Positions 49,668-59,156 of a DNA stretch of 64,000 bases are shown piece by piece. The position numbers and the translations under genes were made by a program. The notes beneath the pieces are model-generated. The model ran no database searches and was not told where the DNA came from. It saw only the letters and a list, made by a program, of their open reading frames with translations. The DNA is taken from positions 1 to 64,000 of the forward strand of contig JBGUPU010000026.1 of the NCBI GenBank assembly GCA_045130475.1. The letters run 5' to 3'. The stretch is from CAG-791 sp045130475. Lineage in GTDB: Bacteria; Bacillota; Clostridia; Lachnospirales; Lachnospiraceae. Numbering within the stretch: the stretch's first letter is position 1; the number at the start of each line of letters is the position of its first letter.

Positions 49668-52265
49668 ATGATAGAAGTCCGCTCTTCCATTGTTACAGAC
49701 AAGGAGTACCATACATTGGCTTTTGAACATCATAAAGATCATAAAGGAATTCATTCGAAAAATCTGTCATCGGGCGCAGCCGGTTCCGGAAGCGGAGAGA
49801 TCACTCTCCGCCAGTCGGCCATAGGAAAGCCTGCCATCATTACAGCGGTCGGCGGTGAGGGCGCCCTGCGTCAGCATTTCCTGGATATGGGAGTGATCCC
49901 CGGATCCGAAGTGACGGTCGTCCAGCTTGCTCCCATGGGCGACCCTATGGAACTGCGCATTCATGGTTACGAACTTACCATCCGTGTCGCGGATGCCGAA
50001 AAGATCAAGGTTGTCCCTGTAGCAAACAAAACGGCAGCCCCTTATGTTTCCGAAAACGGAAACATAAGGGAAGATGTCTCTGTGTCCGACAGCACTTCTG
50101 CACCCCGGTCCTTTGCCCGCGATGCCTACGAAAATGCTTCCCATGCCTATAAGCCGGAAGATGAAACCGACGGCAAAAGGACTGTGCGGCGTAAAACGGA
50201 ACATCCCGGACTTGGTGAAGCAGGTCGTTTCCATCAGCCCGGAGACGGCGATCCGCTCCCTGACGACACGCTTCTGACCTTTGCCCTGGTCGGCAATCAG
50301 AACTGCGGCAAGACTACTTTGTTCAACCAGCTCACCGGCGCCAATCAGCATGTCGGCAATTTTCCCGGTGTCACAGTCAGCCGTAAAGACGGTGAAATCC
50401 GTCACCATCCAAACACACTCGTCACAGATCTGCCCGGCATTTACTCCATGTCCCCCTACAGCAGTGAAGAGCTCATCTCCCGCAACTATGTGCTGGAGGA
50501 TAAACCGAAAGCCATTATCAACATAGTGGATGCAACGAATATCGAGAGAAATCTGTATCTGACCATCCAGCTGCTGGAAATGAACATACCAATGGTCGTT
50601 GCCCTCAATATGATGGACGAGGTCCGCGGCAACGGGGGATCCATCGACATCAATGCCATGGAATCTCTTCTGGGTGTCCCTGTGGTCCCGATCTCCGCTT
50701 CCCGCGGTGAAGGCATCGAAGAACTTGTAAATCACGCCGTCCATGTCGCTCACTATCAGGAGCGGCCCCTGCGTCAGGACTTCTGCGATGAAAACGATCA
50801 CGGCGGTGCTGTACACCGGTGCCTGCACGCCGTTGCCCATCTGATCGAAGACCACGCCCGCCGCGCTGATCTGCCCGTTCGTTTCTGTTCCTCTAAGCTG
50901 ATCGAAGGGGATGAAGTGCTCCTGAAAAAACTGGAACTGGACCAGAACGAAAAGGAACTGCTGGATCATATCATTGTCCAGATGGAAAATGAACGCGGCA
51001 TGGACAAGAGCGCTGCAATGGCAGATATGCGGTATGCCTTTATCTTCAAGGTCTGCGGGATGACTGTAAAGCGGGCAAGGGAGAGCCGCGAACATCTGCG
51101 AAGCCGCAAAATTGATAAGGTTCTGACCGGTAAGTATACAGCAATTCCCGTTTTTATCCTGATCATGGGAACCGTCTTCTTTTTGACTTTCAACGTGATC
51201 GGGGCCCGGCTTCAGGAAATCCTTGAGACATGGATCGACTCTCTCACGGTCATGGCGGACACGGGACTCACTGCCGCCGGTGTCAATCCGGTCATCCAAA
51301 GTCTGATCGTGGACGGAATCTTTGCCGGTGTGGGCAGTGTTCTCAGTTTCATTCCGATCATTGTGGTCATGTTCCTCTTCCTCTCGCTGCTGGAAGACAG
51401 CGGATACATAGCCCGTGTTGCCTTCGTGATGGACCATATGCTGCGGCGGATCGGCCTGTCCGGACGAAGCATCGTCCCAATGCTGATCGGTTTCGGATGC
51501 AGCGTCCCCGCTGTTATGTCGACCAGGACGCTTCCCAGCGAACGTGACCGCCGCATGACGATCCTTCTGACACCTTTTATGAGCTGTACCGCAAAGATCC
51601 CGATCTATGCATTTTTTGTCAACGCCTTTTTCCCCGGTCACGGCGGTCTCATCATGATCGGCCTGTACATACTGGGTATCCTGACCGGCATTCTGGCAGC
51701 CTTTTTATACAAGGGAACAATGTTCCGCGGAGAAGCTGTCCCCTTTGTCATGGAGCTTCCCAATTACCGGCTGCCGGGACTGAGGAACACATTGCAGCTC
51801 TTATGGGAGAAAGCCAGGGACTTTTTGCAGCGCGCTTTCTCTGTGATCCTGATCGCCACCATCCTGATCTGGTTTCTGCAGAATTTCGACCTCCACCTGA
51901 ACATGGTGTCAGATTCCTCCACCAGCATCCTGGCTATGGTCTCCGGTCTTCTGGTACCTCTATTCAAGCCCATCGGCCTGGGGGACTGGCGGATCTGCAC
52001 TTCCCTGATCAGCGGTTTTATGGCAAAGGAGAGTGTCGTTTCGACGCTTGAGATCCTCTACGAAGGCGGTGTGACGGCTTTCATGACTCCTCTGATGGCC
52101 GCGGGACTGCTGGTCTTTTCTCTTCTCTACACCCCCTGTGTTGCCGCTGTTGCGGCAGTACGCCGCGAGCTCGGCATGAAATGGGCCGTTTCCCTTGTTA
52201 TCTGGCAATGTGTCATTGCATGGGCCGCCGCCCTGATTGTACGGATCATTGGAACGCTCCTGTAA
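49668..52265 (+). CDS. feoB: FeoA-FeoB fusion ferrous iron transporter
   Basis: Imports Fe(II) through the cytoplasmic membrane. The N-terminal part (roughly residues 45-125) is a FeoA/SH3-like domain with ALRQHFLDMGVIPGSEVTV, joined by a charged linker to the FeoB G domain: G1 GNQNCGKTT near 208, GNFPGVTVSRKDG, G3 DLPGIYSM and G4 NMMD. Membrane spans follow, with the gating motif GFGCSVPAVMSTRT near 610 and PFMSCTAKIPIYAFF near 640. The start is uncertain: ATG at 49668 gives 865 residues, while a TTG at 49653 would lie inside the palindrome. A strong terminator follows. Separate feoA genes are usual, so the fusion is notable but known in Firmicutes. Confidence 0.93.
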   Translation: MIEVRSSIVTDKEYHTLAFEHHKDHKGIHSKNLSSGAAGSGSGEITLRQSAIGKPAIITAVGGEGALRQHFLDMGVIPGSEVTVVQLAPMGDPMELRIHGYELTIRVADAEKIKVVPVANKTAAPYVSENGNIREDVSVSDSTSAPRSFARDAYENASHAYKPEDETDGKRTVRRKTEHPGLGEAGRFHQPGDGDPLPDDTLLTFALVGNQNCGKTTLFNQLTGANQHVGNFPGVTVSRKDGEIRHHPNTLVTDLPGIYSMSPYSSEELISRNYVLEDKPKAIINIVDATNIERNLYLTIQLLEMNIPMVVALNMMDEVRGNGGSIDINAMESLLGVPVVPISASRGEGIEELVNHAVHVAHYQERPLRQDFCDENDHGGAVHRCLHAVAHLIEDHARRADLPVRFCSSKLIEGDEVLLKKLELDQNEKELLDHIIVQMENERGMDKSAAMADMRYAFIFKVCGMTVKRARESREHLRSRKIDKVLTGKYTAIPVFILIMGTVFFLTFNVIGARLQEILETWIDSLTVMADTGLTAAGVNPVIQSLIVDGIFAGVGSVLSFIPIIVVMFLFLSLLEDSGYIARVAFVMDHMLRRIGLSGRSIVPMLIGFGCSVPAVMSTRTLPSERDRRMTILLTPFMSCTAKIPIYAFFVNAFFPGHGGLIMIGLYILGILTGILAAFLYKGTMFRGEAVPFVMELPNYRLPGLRNTLQLLWEKARDFLQRAFSVILIATILIWFLQNFDLHLNMVSDSSTSILAMVSGLLVPLFKPIGLGDWRICTSLISGFMAKESVVSTLEILYEGGVTAFMTPLMAAGLLVFSLLYTPCVAAVAAVRRELGMKWAVSLVIWQCVIAWAAALIVRIIGTLL

Positions 52266-52360
52266 ATTCAGATGAAGCTTTTTCAAGCCGGAATCAATGA
52301 GTTTTCCTTTGCGGAACAGGATATTATGCAGGTAAGTCCTGAATAAAACGAATATTTATC

Positions 52361-52412
52361 AGCAAATAAAAAAAGAGGAAACGGAAATTCCGTCTCCTCT
52401 TTTTTATTTGCT
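52361..52412. terminator. Bidirectional terminator between feoB and the CofE-like gene
   Basis: AGCAAATAAAAAAAGAGGAA continues to ACGG and pairs with the mirrored CCGTCTCCTCTTTTTTATTTGCT arm (near-perfect, over 20 bp), with a 5-nt loop. T tracts are present on both strands between convergent genes. Confidence 0.9.
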
Positions 52413-52447
52413 GATTCTCTTTTTATGGCACTGTTATCTGTCCATCC

Positions 52448-53650
52448 TCAATCGTGGGTATAGTTATCGAAATAACCCTGGACGAGTACGACCGGAGTTC
52501 CCTTATCGCCGGAACCGCTGGTGAGATCGCAGAGAGAACCGATCAGGTCAGTCAGCTGACGGGGGGTTGTACCCTGAGAAGCCATGTTTCCCTTGAGATC
52601 ATCATCCTTTTTGCGGATACTGTCGGAAATAGCCTCTCTCAGTTCCTCGCCGGACAGATGCTTGAAGTCATTGTCTGCCAGATACTTGAGCTTGAGCTCA
52701 TTGGGAGTACCGACGAGTCCGTCTGTATAGAAGGGAGAAACAACCGGATCTGCGAGCTCCCAGATCTTGCCCTGGGGATCCTTGAAAGCGCCGTCACCGT
52801 AGACCATGACTTCAACGCACTTGCCTGTCTTGTCAAGGATCTGCTTCTGAATGCCCAGTACAAGGTCTCTGCTGTCACGGGGAAAGAGCTTGACCTTGTC
52901 TTCCGTGGACTTGTTGGAACCGAGCAGACCGTAGAGCTCATTGCAGCCGCTGCCGTTTACAGGTGCATTCATGATCTCGTCCAGGCTGCAGACAACCTTA
53001 GCGCCTGCATCCAGGAGGATCCTCTTGGTGCGCTTGCGGGTATGGATATCGCAGTTGAGCACATGGTCAGCATATTTCAGGATCGTCCTGGGATTGTTGG
53101 CGAAGATGATCTCCGCTTCAGCGCCGCAGGAACGGATCAGATCGCCGTAATACTCAACATAATCAACACCAGTGAACTCGTGGCGGTTTACGCCGAAGAG
53201 CTCCCTGTATCTTTCCAGAGTCAGAATATCACTGTAGGGATTGACGCCGGCTGCATCGATCTGGTCCAGGCTGACAAGCTCATTGCCGACCTCATCGGAA
53301 GGATAGCTCAGCATCAGGACGATCTTTTTCGCGCCTTTTGCGATACCGCGCAGACAGATGGCAAAACGGTTGCGGGAAAGAATGGGAAAGATCACACCGA
53401 TGGTCTCTCCGCCCAGCTTTGCTTTTACATCCGCGGCAATATCGTCCACACTGCAATAGTTGCCCTGTGAACGTGCGACGATGGACTCTGTTATGGCTAT
53501 GACATCCCTGTCCCGAATCGCAAAACCTTCAGATTCCGCCGCTTCCAGTACGCTGTTTGTCACGATCTGGCCAAGGTCATCTCCCTCCCGGATAATAGGG
53601 CAGCGAATGCCTCTGGAAACAGTACCGACTTTGCGCTCTGTATTACTCAT
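52448..53650 (-). CDS. Coenzyme F420-0:L-glutamate ligase-like protein (CofE family)
   Basis: A 400-residue protein of the CofE/FbiB-N family, which in methanogens and actinobacteria adds glutamates to coenzyme F420. Conserved text includes GIRCPIIREGDDLG near 14, DRDVIAITESIVARSQG near 43, and CSLDEIMNAPVNGSGCNELYGLLGSNKST near 235 (quoted by its ends CSLDEIMNAP and GLLGSNKST). It is longer than archaeal CofE (about 250 residues) by a C-terminal half that is well conserved in clostridia. No other F420 gene is visible, so it may act on another substrate. It has its own good promoter (53753-53781) and is followed by the feoB terminator. Confidence 0.75.
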   Translation of the reverse strand: MSNTERKVGTVSRGIRCPIIREGDDLGQIVTNSVLEAAESEGFAIRDRDVIAITESIVARSQGNYCSVDDIAADVKAKLGGETIGVIFPILSRNRFAICLRGIAKGAKKIVLMLSYPSDEVGNELVSLDQIDAAGVNPYSDILTLERYRELFGVNRHEFTGVDYVEYYGDLIRSCGAEAEIIFANNPRTILKYADHVLNCDIHTRKRTKRILLDAGAKVVCSLDEIMNAPVNGSGCNELYGLLGSNKSTEDKVKLFPRDSRDLVLGIQKQILDKTGKCVEVMVYGDGAFKDPQGKIWELADPVVSPFYTDGLVGTPNELKLKYLADNDFKHLSGEELREAISDSIRKKDDDLKGNMASQGTTPRQLTDLIGSLCDLTSGSGDKGTPVVLVQGYFDNYTHD

Positions 53651-53752
53651 GCTTTTACTCTCCTGTTATTGTGAAATCAAACTTTTGCCGCGAACCCATA
53701 ATGAGTAAACACCACTTCAGTATTTTAGCAGAATAAAGTCCCTTTGAAAAGT

Positions 53753-53781
53753 ATTATACATTTTAAAAGATACGTTTGCAA
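53753..53781 (-). promoter_or_regulatory. Promoter for the CofE-like gene
   Basis: On the minus strand TTGCAA (53776-53781), a 17-base spacer and TATAAT (53753-53758). It lies directly after the stop of the upstream permease gene, so the CofE-like gene can be expressed apart from the ABC operon. Confidence 0.65.
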
Positions 53782-53785
53782 AGGT

Positions 53786-54784
53786 CTATCTCTCTTCACG
53801 GAAATAGGGCTGTCCCAGGCTGGCAGGAGGCTGATTCTCTCTTTTATTCCGCATACTTGTGATGATCAGAACAATGATCGTGACAATATAGGGAAGCATC
53901 TTATACAGCTCTTTGACTGCCAGATTCATCCCGGTGGGAATATACAGATACAGAATGTAAAGTCCGCCGAACAGGAAGGAGGAAAGCACACCTACATCCG
54001 GGCGCCAGATGGTAAAAATGACCAGCGCGATCGCAAGCCATCCGCGGTCTCCGAACGCGTCATTGGACCAGACTCCGTTGGCATAGTCCATTACATAGTA
54101 GAGTCCGCCGAGTCCTGCGATCATACAGCCCAGGATCGTGGCGACGTATTTGTACCTGGTGATGTTGATGCCGGCGGCATCAGCAGTCGCAGGACTCTCA
54201 CCGACGGCACGAAGATGCAGTCCTACCCTGGTACTGCGGATCACGTAGGCGGATACCAGCGAAATAATAATGGCGCCATAGGCCAGAAAACCATAGGAAA
54301 AGAGCAGCTTACCGACGACTCCTGTACCGGATGCAAAGGGAAGTGTCGTGCGGAAGGCGTTGGAAGTTGCGCTCAGAGCAATAGAAGGAACATCCGAACC
54401 TGTCAGCTTGATCAGAGAGCCGCCGAAGAAATTACCGAAACCAACACCGAAGGTTGTCATGGCAAGACCGGTGACATTCTGGTTTGCACGGAATGTAACT
54501 GTCAGGACACAGTACAAAAGTCCCATCAGAAAGGATCCGAGCAGACAGCAGAACAAAGGAATGGCAATCGTCAGGAAAGGATTCATCGCTTCAGCAGAAC
54601 CGCCGCAGGAACGCTCGTATATAAAGGAACCGATGACGCCCGAGATTGCACCGACATACATGACACCGGGAATTCCCAGATTCAGGTTGCCGGATTTCTG
54701 CGTGATCGTCTCTCCGGTGCTGCCCAGCATGAGCGGAATACTCTGTGCTACCATACGCGGGATAAAAGCAACAATATCAAACAT
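53786..54784 (-). CDS. nupQ: ABC transporter permease (nucleoside/BMP type), NupQ-like
   Basis: A 332-residue inner-membrane permease with about 8-10 spans, of the branched-chain/nucleoside superfamily. The GESPATADAAGINITRYKYVA segment near residue 200 (shown by its ends GESPATAD and YKYVA) is the EAA-like loop contacting the ATPase. It starts inside the end of the preceding permease gene (8-bp overlap), which signals translational coupling. Together with bmp and the ATPase it forms an importer of the RnsABCD/NupNOPQ kind that takes up purine or pyrimidine nucleosides in related organisms. The specificity here is inferred. Confidence 0.88.
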   Translation of the reverse strand: MFDIVAFIPRMVAQSIPLMLGSTGETITQKSGNLNLGIPGVMYVGAISGVIGSFIYERSCGGSAEAMNPFLTIAIPLFCCLLGSFLMGLLYCVLTVTFRANQNVTGLAMTTFGVGFGNFFGGSLIKLTGSDVPSIALSATSNAFRTTLPFASGTGVVGKLLFSYGFLAYGAIIISLVSAYVIRSTRVGLHLRAVGESPATADAAGINITRYKYVATILGCMIAGLGGLYYVMDYANGVWSNDAFGDRGWLAIALVIFTIWRPDVGVLSSFLFGGLYILYLYIPTGMNLAVKELYKMLPYIVTIIVLIITSMRNKRENQPPASLGQPYFREER

Positions 54785-55967
54785 GTGCCGAATCCTCCCT
54801 CTTCTCTTTGCTGTTTCCGGACTCTGTGTCTTTCAGAGAAACAGATTTGGAACTGCCTGCATTAATACCTGAACCTGTATGACTGTGCCCCCTGAAATGC
54901 AGCTGATAGTTGATAAAGAACTCGCTGGCGATGATAAAGAACAGGATGATACCGGTCAGAATATCGCCGAAAGACTGGTTGAGCGTGAACGCTGTGGCGA
55001 TCTCGCCGGCACCTCTGCCGAGAAAGATCAGCAGGAAGGTCGAGAGGACCATGCCCAGCGGATTGAACTTCGCCAGCCAGGCGACCATGACAGCTGTAAA
55101 GCCCTGTCCGCCGGCCAGTGTAGTAGTCAGGGTGTGGTCTGTTCCGGCCACCAGAAGAAAACCGGTAAAGCCGCAGATCGCGCCGGAGAGCATCAGTGTT
55201 CGGATGATGGTCCAGCCTACCTTGATGCCGACATAGCGGGCTGTCGCAACACTTTCACCTACGACAGAGATCTCGTAGCCATGCTTGGAGTAGGTCAGAT
55301 AGATATACATGAGTATCGTAAGGATTGCTACGCAAAGAATATTCAGAAGATAACGGTTTCCGGCAATGACAGGGAGCCAGCCGGCCTCAGTGGACTGATT
55401 GATGATACCGATCTTACCGGATCCCTTGGGGACTTCCCATACAATGACATAATAGGCGACCAGCTGTGTCGCAACATAGTTCATCATCAGGGTGAACAAG
55501 GTTTCGTTCGTGTTCCACTTTGCCTTGCAGAGCGCGGGGATCAGTGCCCAGACCGCGCCCGCTCCGACGGCGGCAATGATACATACAGGAATCAGAATGA
55601 CGTTCGGAAGTTTGTCTCCCAATACGATCATGCCGGCTGCTGTTCCCAGCGCACCGATCAGGATCTGTCCTTCACCGCCCAGATTCCAGAAACGCATGCG
55701 GAAAGCAGGGGTCAGTGCCAGTGAAATACAGAGCAGAATCGCGATTTCCTTGCCAAGGATCCAAATACGCCTCTTTGTTCCGAAAGCTCCGGCAAACATG
55801 GTCGCATAGACTTCAATCGGATTAAGACCCGTAGCGATGGATGTAATAACGGCGCATACGATCAGGGCGATCAGAATAGCGATCAGGCGGATTCCCCATG
55901 CCTGATACCATGTGAGCGCTTTGCGCTTCGACATATGGATAAGTGCTTCCTTCGGTTTGTTATGCAA
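54777..55967 (-). CDS. nupP: ABC transporter permease (nucleoside/BMP type), NupP-like
   Basis: A 396-residue permease with a first membrane span at residues 27-50 and about 8-10 spans in all. The VVGESVATARYVGIKVGWTI loop near residue 235 is the ATPase-contact region, mirrored in its partner NupQ. The C-terminal 45 residues are a Ser-rich hydrophilic tail. A TTG start at 55967 has GGAGG upstream at 10 bases; an ATG at 55934 (MSKRKALTW) is also possible. It lies between the ATPase and NupQ genes, 45 bp after the former. The two permeases likely form a heterodimeric pore. Confidence 0.88.
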   Translation of the reverse strand: MHNKPKEALIHMSKRKALTWYQAWGIRLIAILIALIVCAVITSIATGLNPIEVYATMFAGAFGTKRRIWILGKEIAILLCISLALTPAFRMRFWNLGGEGQILIGALGTAAGMIVLGDKLPNVILIPVCIIAAVGAGAVWALIPALCKAKWNTNETLFTLMMNYVATQLVAYYVIVWEVPKGSGKIGIINQSTEAGWLPVIAGNRYLLNILCVAILTILMYIYLTYSKHGYEISVVGESVATARYVGIKVGWTIIRTLMLSGAICGFTGFLLVAGTDHTLTTTLAGGQGFTAVMVAWLAKFNPLGMVLSTFLLIFLGRGAGEIATAFTLNQSFGDILTGIILFFIIASEFFINYQLHFRGHSHTGSGINAGSSKSVSLKDTESGNSKEKREDSAHV

Positions 55968-56012
55968 GTCCTTCTCCCTCCAAAACAGTTCATCGGCTGC
56001 AAAGCTTTACTG

Positions 56013-57569
56013 TCACTCTTCTTTTTCCTTCGCTCTGATCCTCTCGGATCCGCCGAGTTCGGTCATCATCATACCAACCTCATTCTTGTCAGCCGTACGG
56101 CCGTCCAGAATACCGCTCACACGGCCGCCGCAGAGAACAACGATCCTGTCTGCCAGCTCCAGGAGCACATCGAGATCTTCTCCGACATAGACGACAGCAA
56201 CTCCTGCCTCTTTCTGCTGGTTGAGCAGGTCATAAATTGTGTAGGAAGAGTTAATGTCCAGTCCGCGCACAGCGTAAGCAGTCAGAAGCACCTTGGGAGA
56301 AGAGGCGATTTCACGTCCGACAAGGACCTTCTGTACATTGCCGCCCGAAAGACGTCGGACAGGCGTGGAGACGCCGGGTGTATTGACTTCCAGCTCCTGG
56401 ACAACTTTTTCCGCGAGTTCATGCGGATGTTTACGGTCTGTAAATACGGAATGTCCGGACCGGAAAGATCTGAGCATCATGTTTTCAGAGAGGTCCATAT
56501 TTCCTACAAGACCCATTCCGAGACGATCTTCAGGAACAAAAGAGAGAGCTACACCCATACGCTGGATCTCCAGCGGATCCCTCCCTACCAGTTCTTCGGT
56601 TTTTCCGTCATCATGAATATAGAGAATCTGTCCGGATTCCACACGCTGCAGTCCCGCGATCGATTCGAGCAGTTCCTTCTGGCCGCTGCCGGAGATACCT
56701 GCAATACCCAGGATCTCTCCTGCGCGGATGTCAAAATAGACGTGGTCCAGCTTGAGGACGCCGTCGGAGGAAGTGACCGTCAGTCCCTTGATCTCGATCC
56801 GGGGCTTGGGATTTACCGGTTCCGGTCTGCGGATATTGAGGGTGACCTGATGGCCCACCATCATATTGGTCATCTCCTGCGGATTCGTATCCTTTGTCAG
56901 CATCTCTCCTATATAGGCGCCTTTGCGCAGGACAGCAACCCGGTCCGAGAGCGCCTGCACCTCGTGCAGCTTATGAGTGATGATAATGATCGCCTTACCG
57001 TCCGCGCGCATATTGCGCAGCACAGCAAACAGCTTCTCTGTCTCCTGCGGAGTCAGAACAGCTGTAGGTTCATCCAGGATCAGGATATCTGCGCCGCGGT
57101 ATAGTGCCTTGACAATTTCAACTGTCTGCTTCTGTGAGACCGACATCTGATAAATTTTCTTGTCGGGGTCGATCGAAAACCCATAGGTATCGCAGATTTC
57201 CCGGATCTTTTTTGAGGCGGCAGCACGGTCAAGACGTCCCTTTTCCTCCAGGCCCAGAATAATATTCTCTGTCGCTGTGAAGACATCGACCAGCTTAAAG
57301 TGCTGATGGATCATTCCGATTCCGTAGCGGAAGGCATCCTTGGGAGACTGGATGGTGACCTCCTCTCCGTTGATGAAGATCTGTCCCTCGTCAGGATAAT
57401 AGATTCCGGACAGCATATTCATAAGAGTAGTCTTGCCGCTTCCGTTTTCACCCAGAAGGGCCAGAATCTCGCCTTTGCGGATATCCAGGTCTACATGGTC
57501 ATTGGCCACGACGGTGCCGAAAATCTTGGTAATGCCGCGCAGGGCGACAGCAGGTGTAGTATTATCCAA
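56013..57569 (-). CDS. nupO: ABC transporter ATP-binding protein (nucleoside/BMP type), NupO-like
   Basis: A twin ATPase of 518 residues. The chosen TTG follows GGAGGA at 7-base spacing and gives (M)DNTTPAVALRGITKIFG; an earlier TTG at 57599 has no ribosome site. Domain 1 has Walker A GENGSGKTT near 40 and DEPTAVL near 160; its signature is VSQKQTVEI, degenerate as usual in this family. Domain 2 has GISGSGQKELLE near 287, signature LSGGNVQKV near 395, then a changed Walker B region (LLTAYAVRGLD). Paired canonical and degenerate halves are typical of sugar/nucleoside ATPases. It powers uptake together with NupP, NupQ and the BMP lipoprotein. Confidence 0.92.
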   Translation of the reverse strand: MDNTTPAVALRGITKIFGTVVANDHVDLDIRKGEILALLGENGSGKTTLMNMLSGIYYPDEGQIFINGEEVTIQSPKDAFRYGIGMIHQHFKLVDVFTATENIILGLEEKGRLDRAAASKKIREICDTYGFSIDPDKKIYQMSVSQKQTVEIVKALYRGADILILDEPTAVLTPQETEKLFAVLRNMRADGKAIIIITHKLHEVQALSDRVAVLRKGAYIGEMLTKDTNPQEMTNMMVGHQVTLNIRRPEPVNPKPRIEIKGLTVTSSDGVLKLDHVYFDIRAGEILGIAGISGSGQKELLESIAGLQRVESGQILYIHDDGKTEELVGRDPLEIQRMGVALSFVPEDRLGMGLVGNMDLSENMMLRSFRSGHSVFTDRKHPHELAEKVVQELEVNTPGVSTPVRRLSGGNVQKVLVGREIASSPKVLLTAYAVRGLDINSSYTIYDLLNQQKEAGVAVVYVGEDLDVLLELADRIVVLCGGRVSGILDGRTADKNEVGMMMTELGGSERIRAKEKEE

Positions 57570-57681
57570 AGCAGTTCCTCCGCCGGATTCAGAAGTCAAT
57601 AATGATTGTTAAAAGCTCACATCACTAATAATGTAACACAGAAAATAATAATTCGCATCAGCCGGTTCGAACAAAGAGAAA

Positions 57682-57713
57682 GGGCTGTCACATGAAAATT
57701 CATGTGGCAGCCC
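57682..57713 (-). other. Hairpin between bmp and the ATPase gene
   Basis: GGGCTGTCACATGAA pairs with TTCATGTGGCAGCCC (14 of 15, one wobble) with a 2-nt loop. Only a weak T-rich run follows on the minus strand. Such hairpins after substrate-binding genes often trim or stabilise the message, giving more binding protein than ATPase. The rest of 57570-57790 shows no gene. Confidence 0.65.
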
Positions 57714-57790
57714 GGATAAAACTCTGTTTTTGTGCGGCCGTCCGACGGCCTGCGCCAGTTCCGGGTCCCGCACACAGGGTCAGACGCTTA

Positions 57791-59071
57791 TTAGAATGCG
57801 TCGTTCAGAAGCGTGATACCATCGATCTTCAGATCGAAGTAAGGAGCGCTGCGATACTCGGATTCATGGAAGTAACCGTCGGCGATAACTTCGGTGTCAC
57901 CTTCAAAGTTGGCATCAGTATCAACATCAGCCATATAGGAGTCAAGGTTCTTGCCGTCAACAGTGAACTTGGAAGTATCAAATACATAAACTTCCTCGTT
58001 GATCAGCTGCTCTCTGACTTCCTCGATCTTCTCGGCAGTGCCCTCAGCCGCAGCCTTCTCATTGACCTCGGTCAGAAGAACAGATTCTGTGCTGATGGTG
58101 CCGGTATAGTCTGTATCGAACTCTTCGCCTGCAGCAACTGCAGAGATGGCATACTCATAGTAAGGTGTCCAGTCGATTCTGGAAGAGACGATGAAGGTAT
58201 TGGGGCATGCGGAAATGGTGGATCCGTTATAGGAAACATCCGGAACGCCGGCCTGCTCGCAGGCAGTGGGAGCGCCCATGGAGTCCGCGTGCTGGCTGAT
58301 CAGGACACAGCCGTCGTTGATCAGAGTGTTCGCGCCTTCTTTTTCAGCGGTCTCATCATACCAGGAACCTGTGAAGGTAACTTCCATAGTAGCGGAAGGG
58401 CAGATGGAGCGTGCGCCCAGGAAGAAGGATGTGTAACCGGAAATAACCTCTGCATAGGTGAAAGCGCCGACATAACCGATCTTGGCTTCGTCTTCCTTGA
58501 TCTCGCCCTTTTCGATCATCTCATTGAGCTTCATGCCTGCAGCAACGCCTGCAAGATAGCGGCCCTCATAAATGGAGGCAAATGCGTTGTGATAGTTGGG
58601 AAGGCCTTCGGTATGTGCCTTTGTGCCTGTAGCGTGGCAGAACTGGACTTCGGGGAATTCCTTGGCAGCCTGGATCATGAAATCCTCGTGGCCGAAGGAA
58701 TCCGCAAAGATGATGTTGCAGCCGGCATCTACAAGATCAGCAGCTGCATCATAGCACTCCTGTCCTTCCGGAATATTGGTGCGGATGATGTAGTTCTGCT
58801 CGGGGATGCCGAGATTTTCGCAGGCAGCCTTTGCAGCATTGATGAAGTTGAGGTCATAAGTGGAGTTTTCGTCATGAAGCATGATGAAACCGACCTTGAT
58901 ATCCTCTGCGGACACAAAATCGTCGTCGCCGGCCATTTCGCCTTCAGCTTCGGTAGCTGCCTCGCCGCCCTTGTCCGCAGGTGCAGTGCTGCTGGCGGAA
59001 CCGCCGCCGCATCCTGCGAGAACGCCCATGGCAAGAATCAGTGCGAGTAAGATACTCAGTGTCTTTTTCAT
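57791..59071 (-). CDS. BMP family substrate-binding lipoprotein of the nucleoside ABC importer
   Basis: A 426-residue lipoprotein: signal peptide with lipobox LAGC (cysteine near residue 21), then a short Ser/Gly and Glu-rich spacer and the BMP (PnrA-like) domain. Family blocks include KVGFIMLHDENSTYDLNF near 60, DAGCNIIFADSFGHEDFM near 112, GRYLAGVAAGMKLNEM near 170 and AKIGYVGAFTYAEV. BMP proteins bind purine nucleosides or related molecules outside the membrane and hand them to the permeases. AGGAGG precedes the ATG. It is the first gene of the four-gene operon, with an excellent promoter at 59157-59185. Confidence 0.92.
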   Translation of the reverse strand: MKKTLSILLALILAMGVLAGCGGGSASSTAPADKGGEAATEAEGEMAGDDDFVSAEDIKVGFIMLHDENSTYDLNFINAAKAACENLGIPEQNYIIRTNIPEGQECYDAAADLVDAGCNIIFADSFGHEDFMIQAAKEFPEVQFCHATGTKAHTEGLPNYHNAFASIYEGRYLAGVAAGMKLNEMIEKGEIKEDEAKIGYVGAFTYAEVISGYTSFFLGARSICPSATMEVTFTGSWYDETAEKEGANTLINDGCVLISQHADSMGAPTACEQAGVPDVSYNGSTISACPNTFIVSSRIDWTPYYEYAISAVAAGEEFDTDYTGTISTESVLLTEVNEKAAAEGTAEKIEEVREQLINEEVYVFDTSKFTVDGKNLDSYMADVDTDANFEGDTEVIADGYFHESEYRSAPYFDLKIDGITLLNDAF

Positions 59072-59156
59072 TTTTTTCCTCCCAGTTTATTTCTGCGCCA
59101 GACCGGCAGTATTCTGCCGCTGTCACAGGTATGAAAATAAATTTTCAGGAATTCTT

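Noticed and set aside
49767..51641. Long minus-strand open frame (624 codons) opposite feoB
   Set aside because: feoB on the plus strand has full domain support. The antisense product has no recognisable motif.
57660..57672. GGTTCGAA resembling a tRNA T-arm
   Set aside because: No acceptor or anticodon stem can be paired around it.
59072..59150. Purine riboswitch in the leader of the nucleoside importer
   Set aside because: Only a six-bp stem is visible; the conserved purine-aptamer loops were not found.
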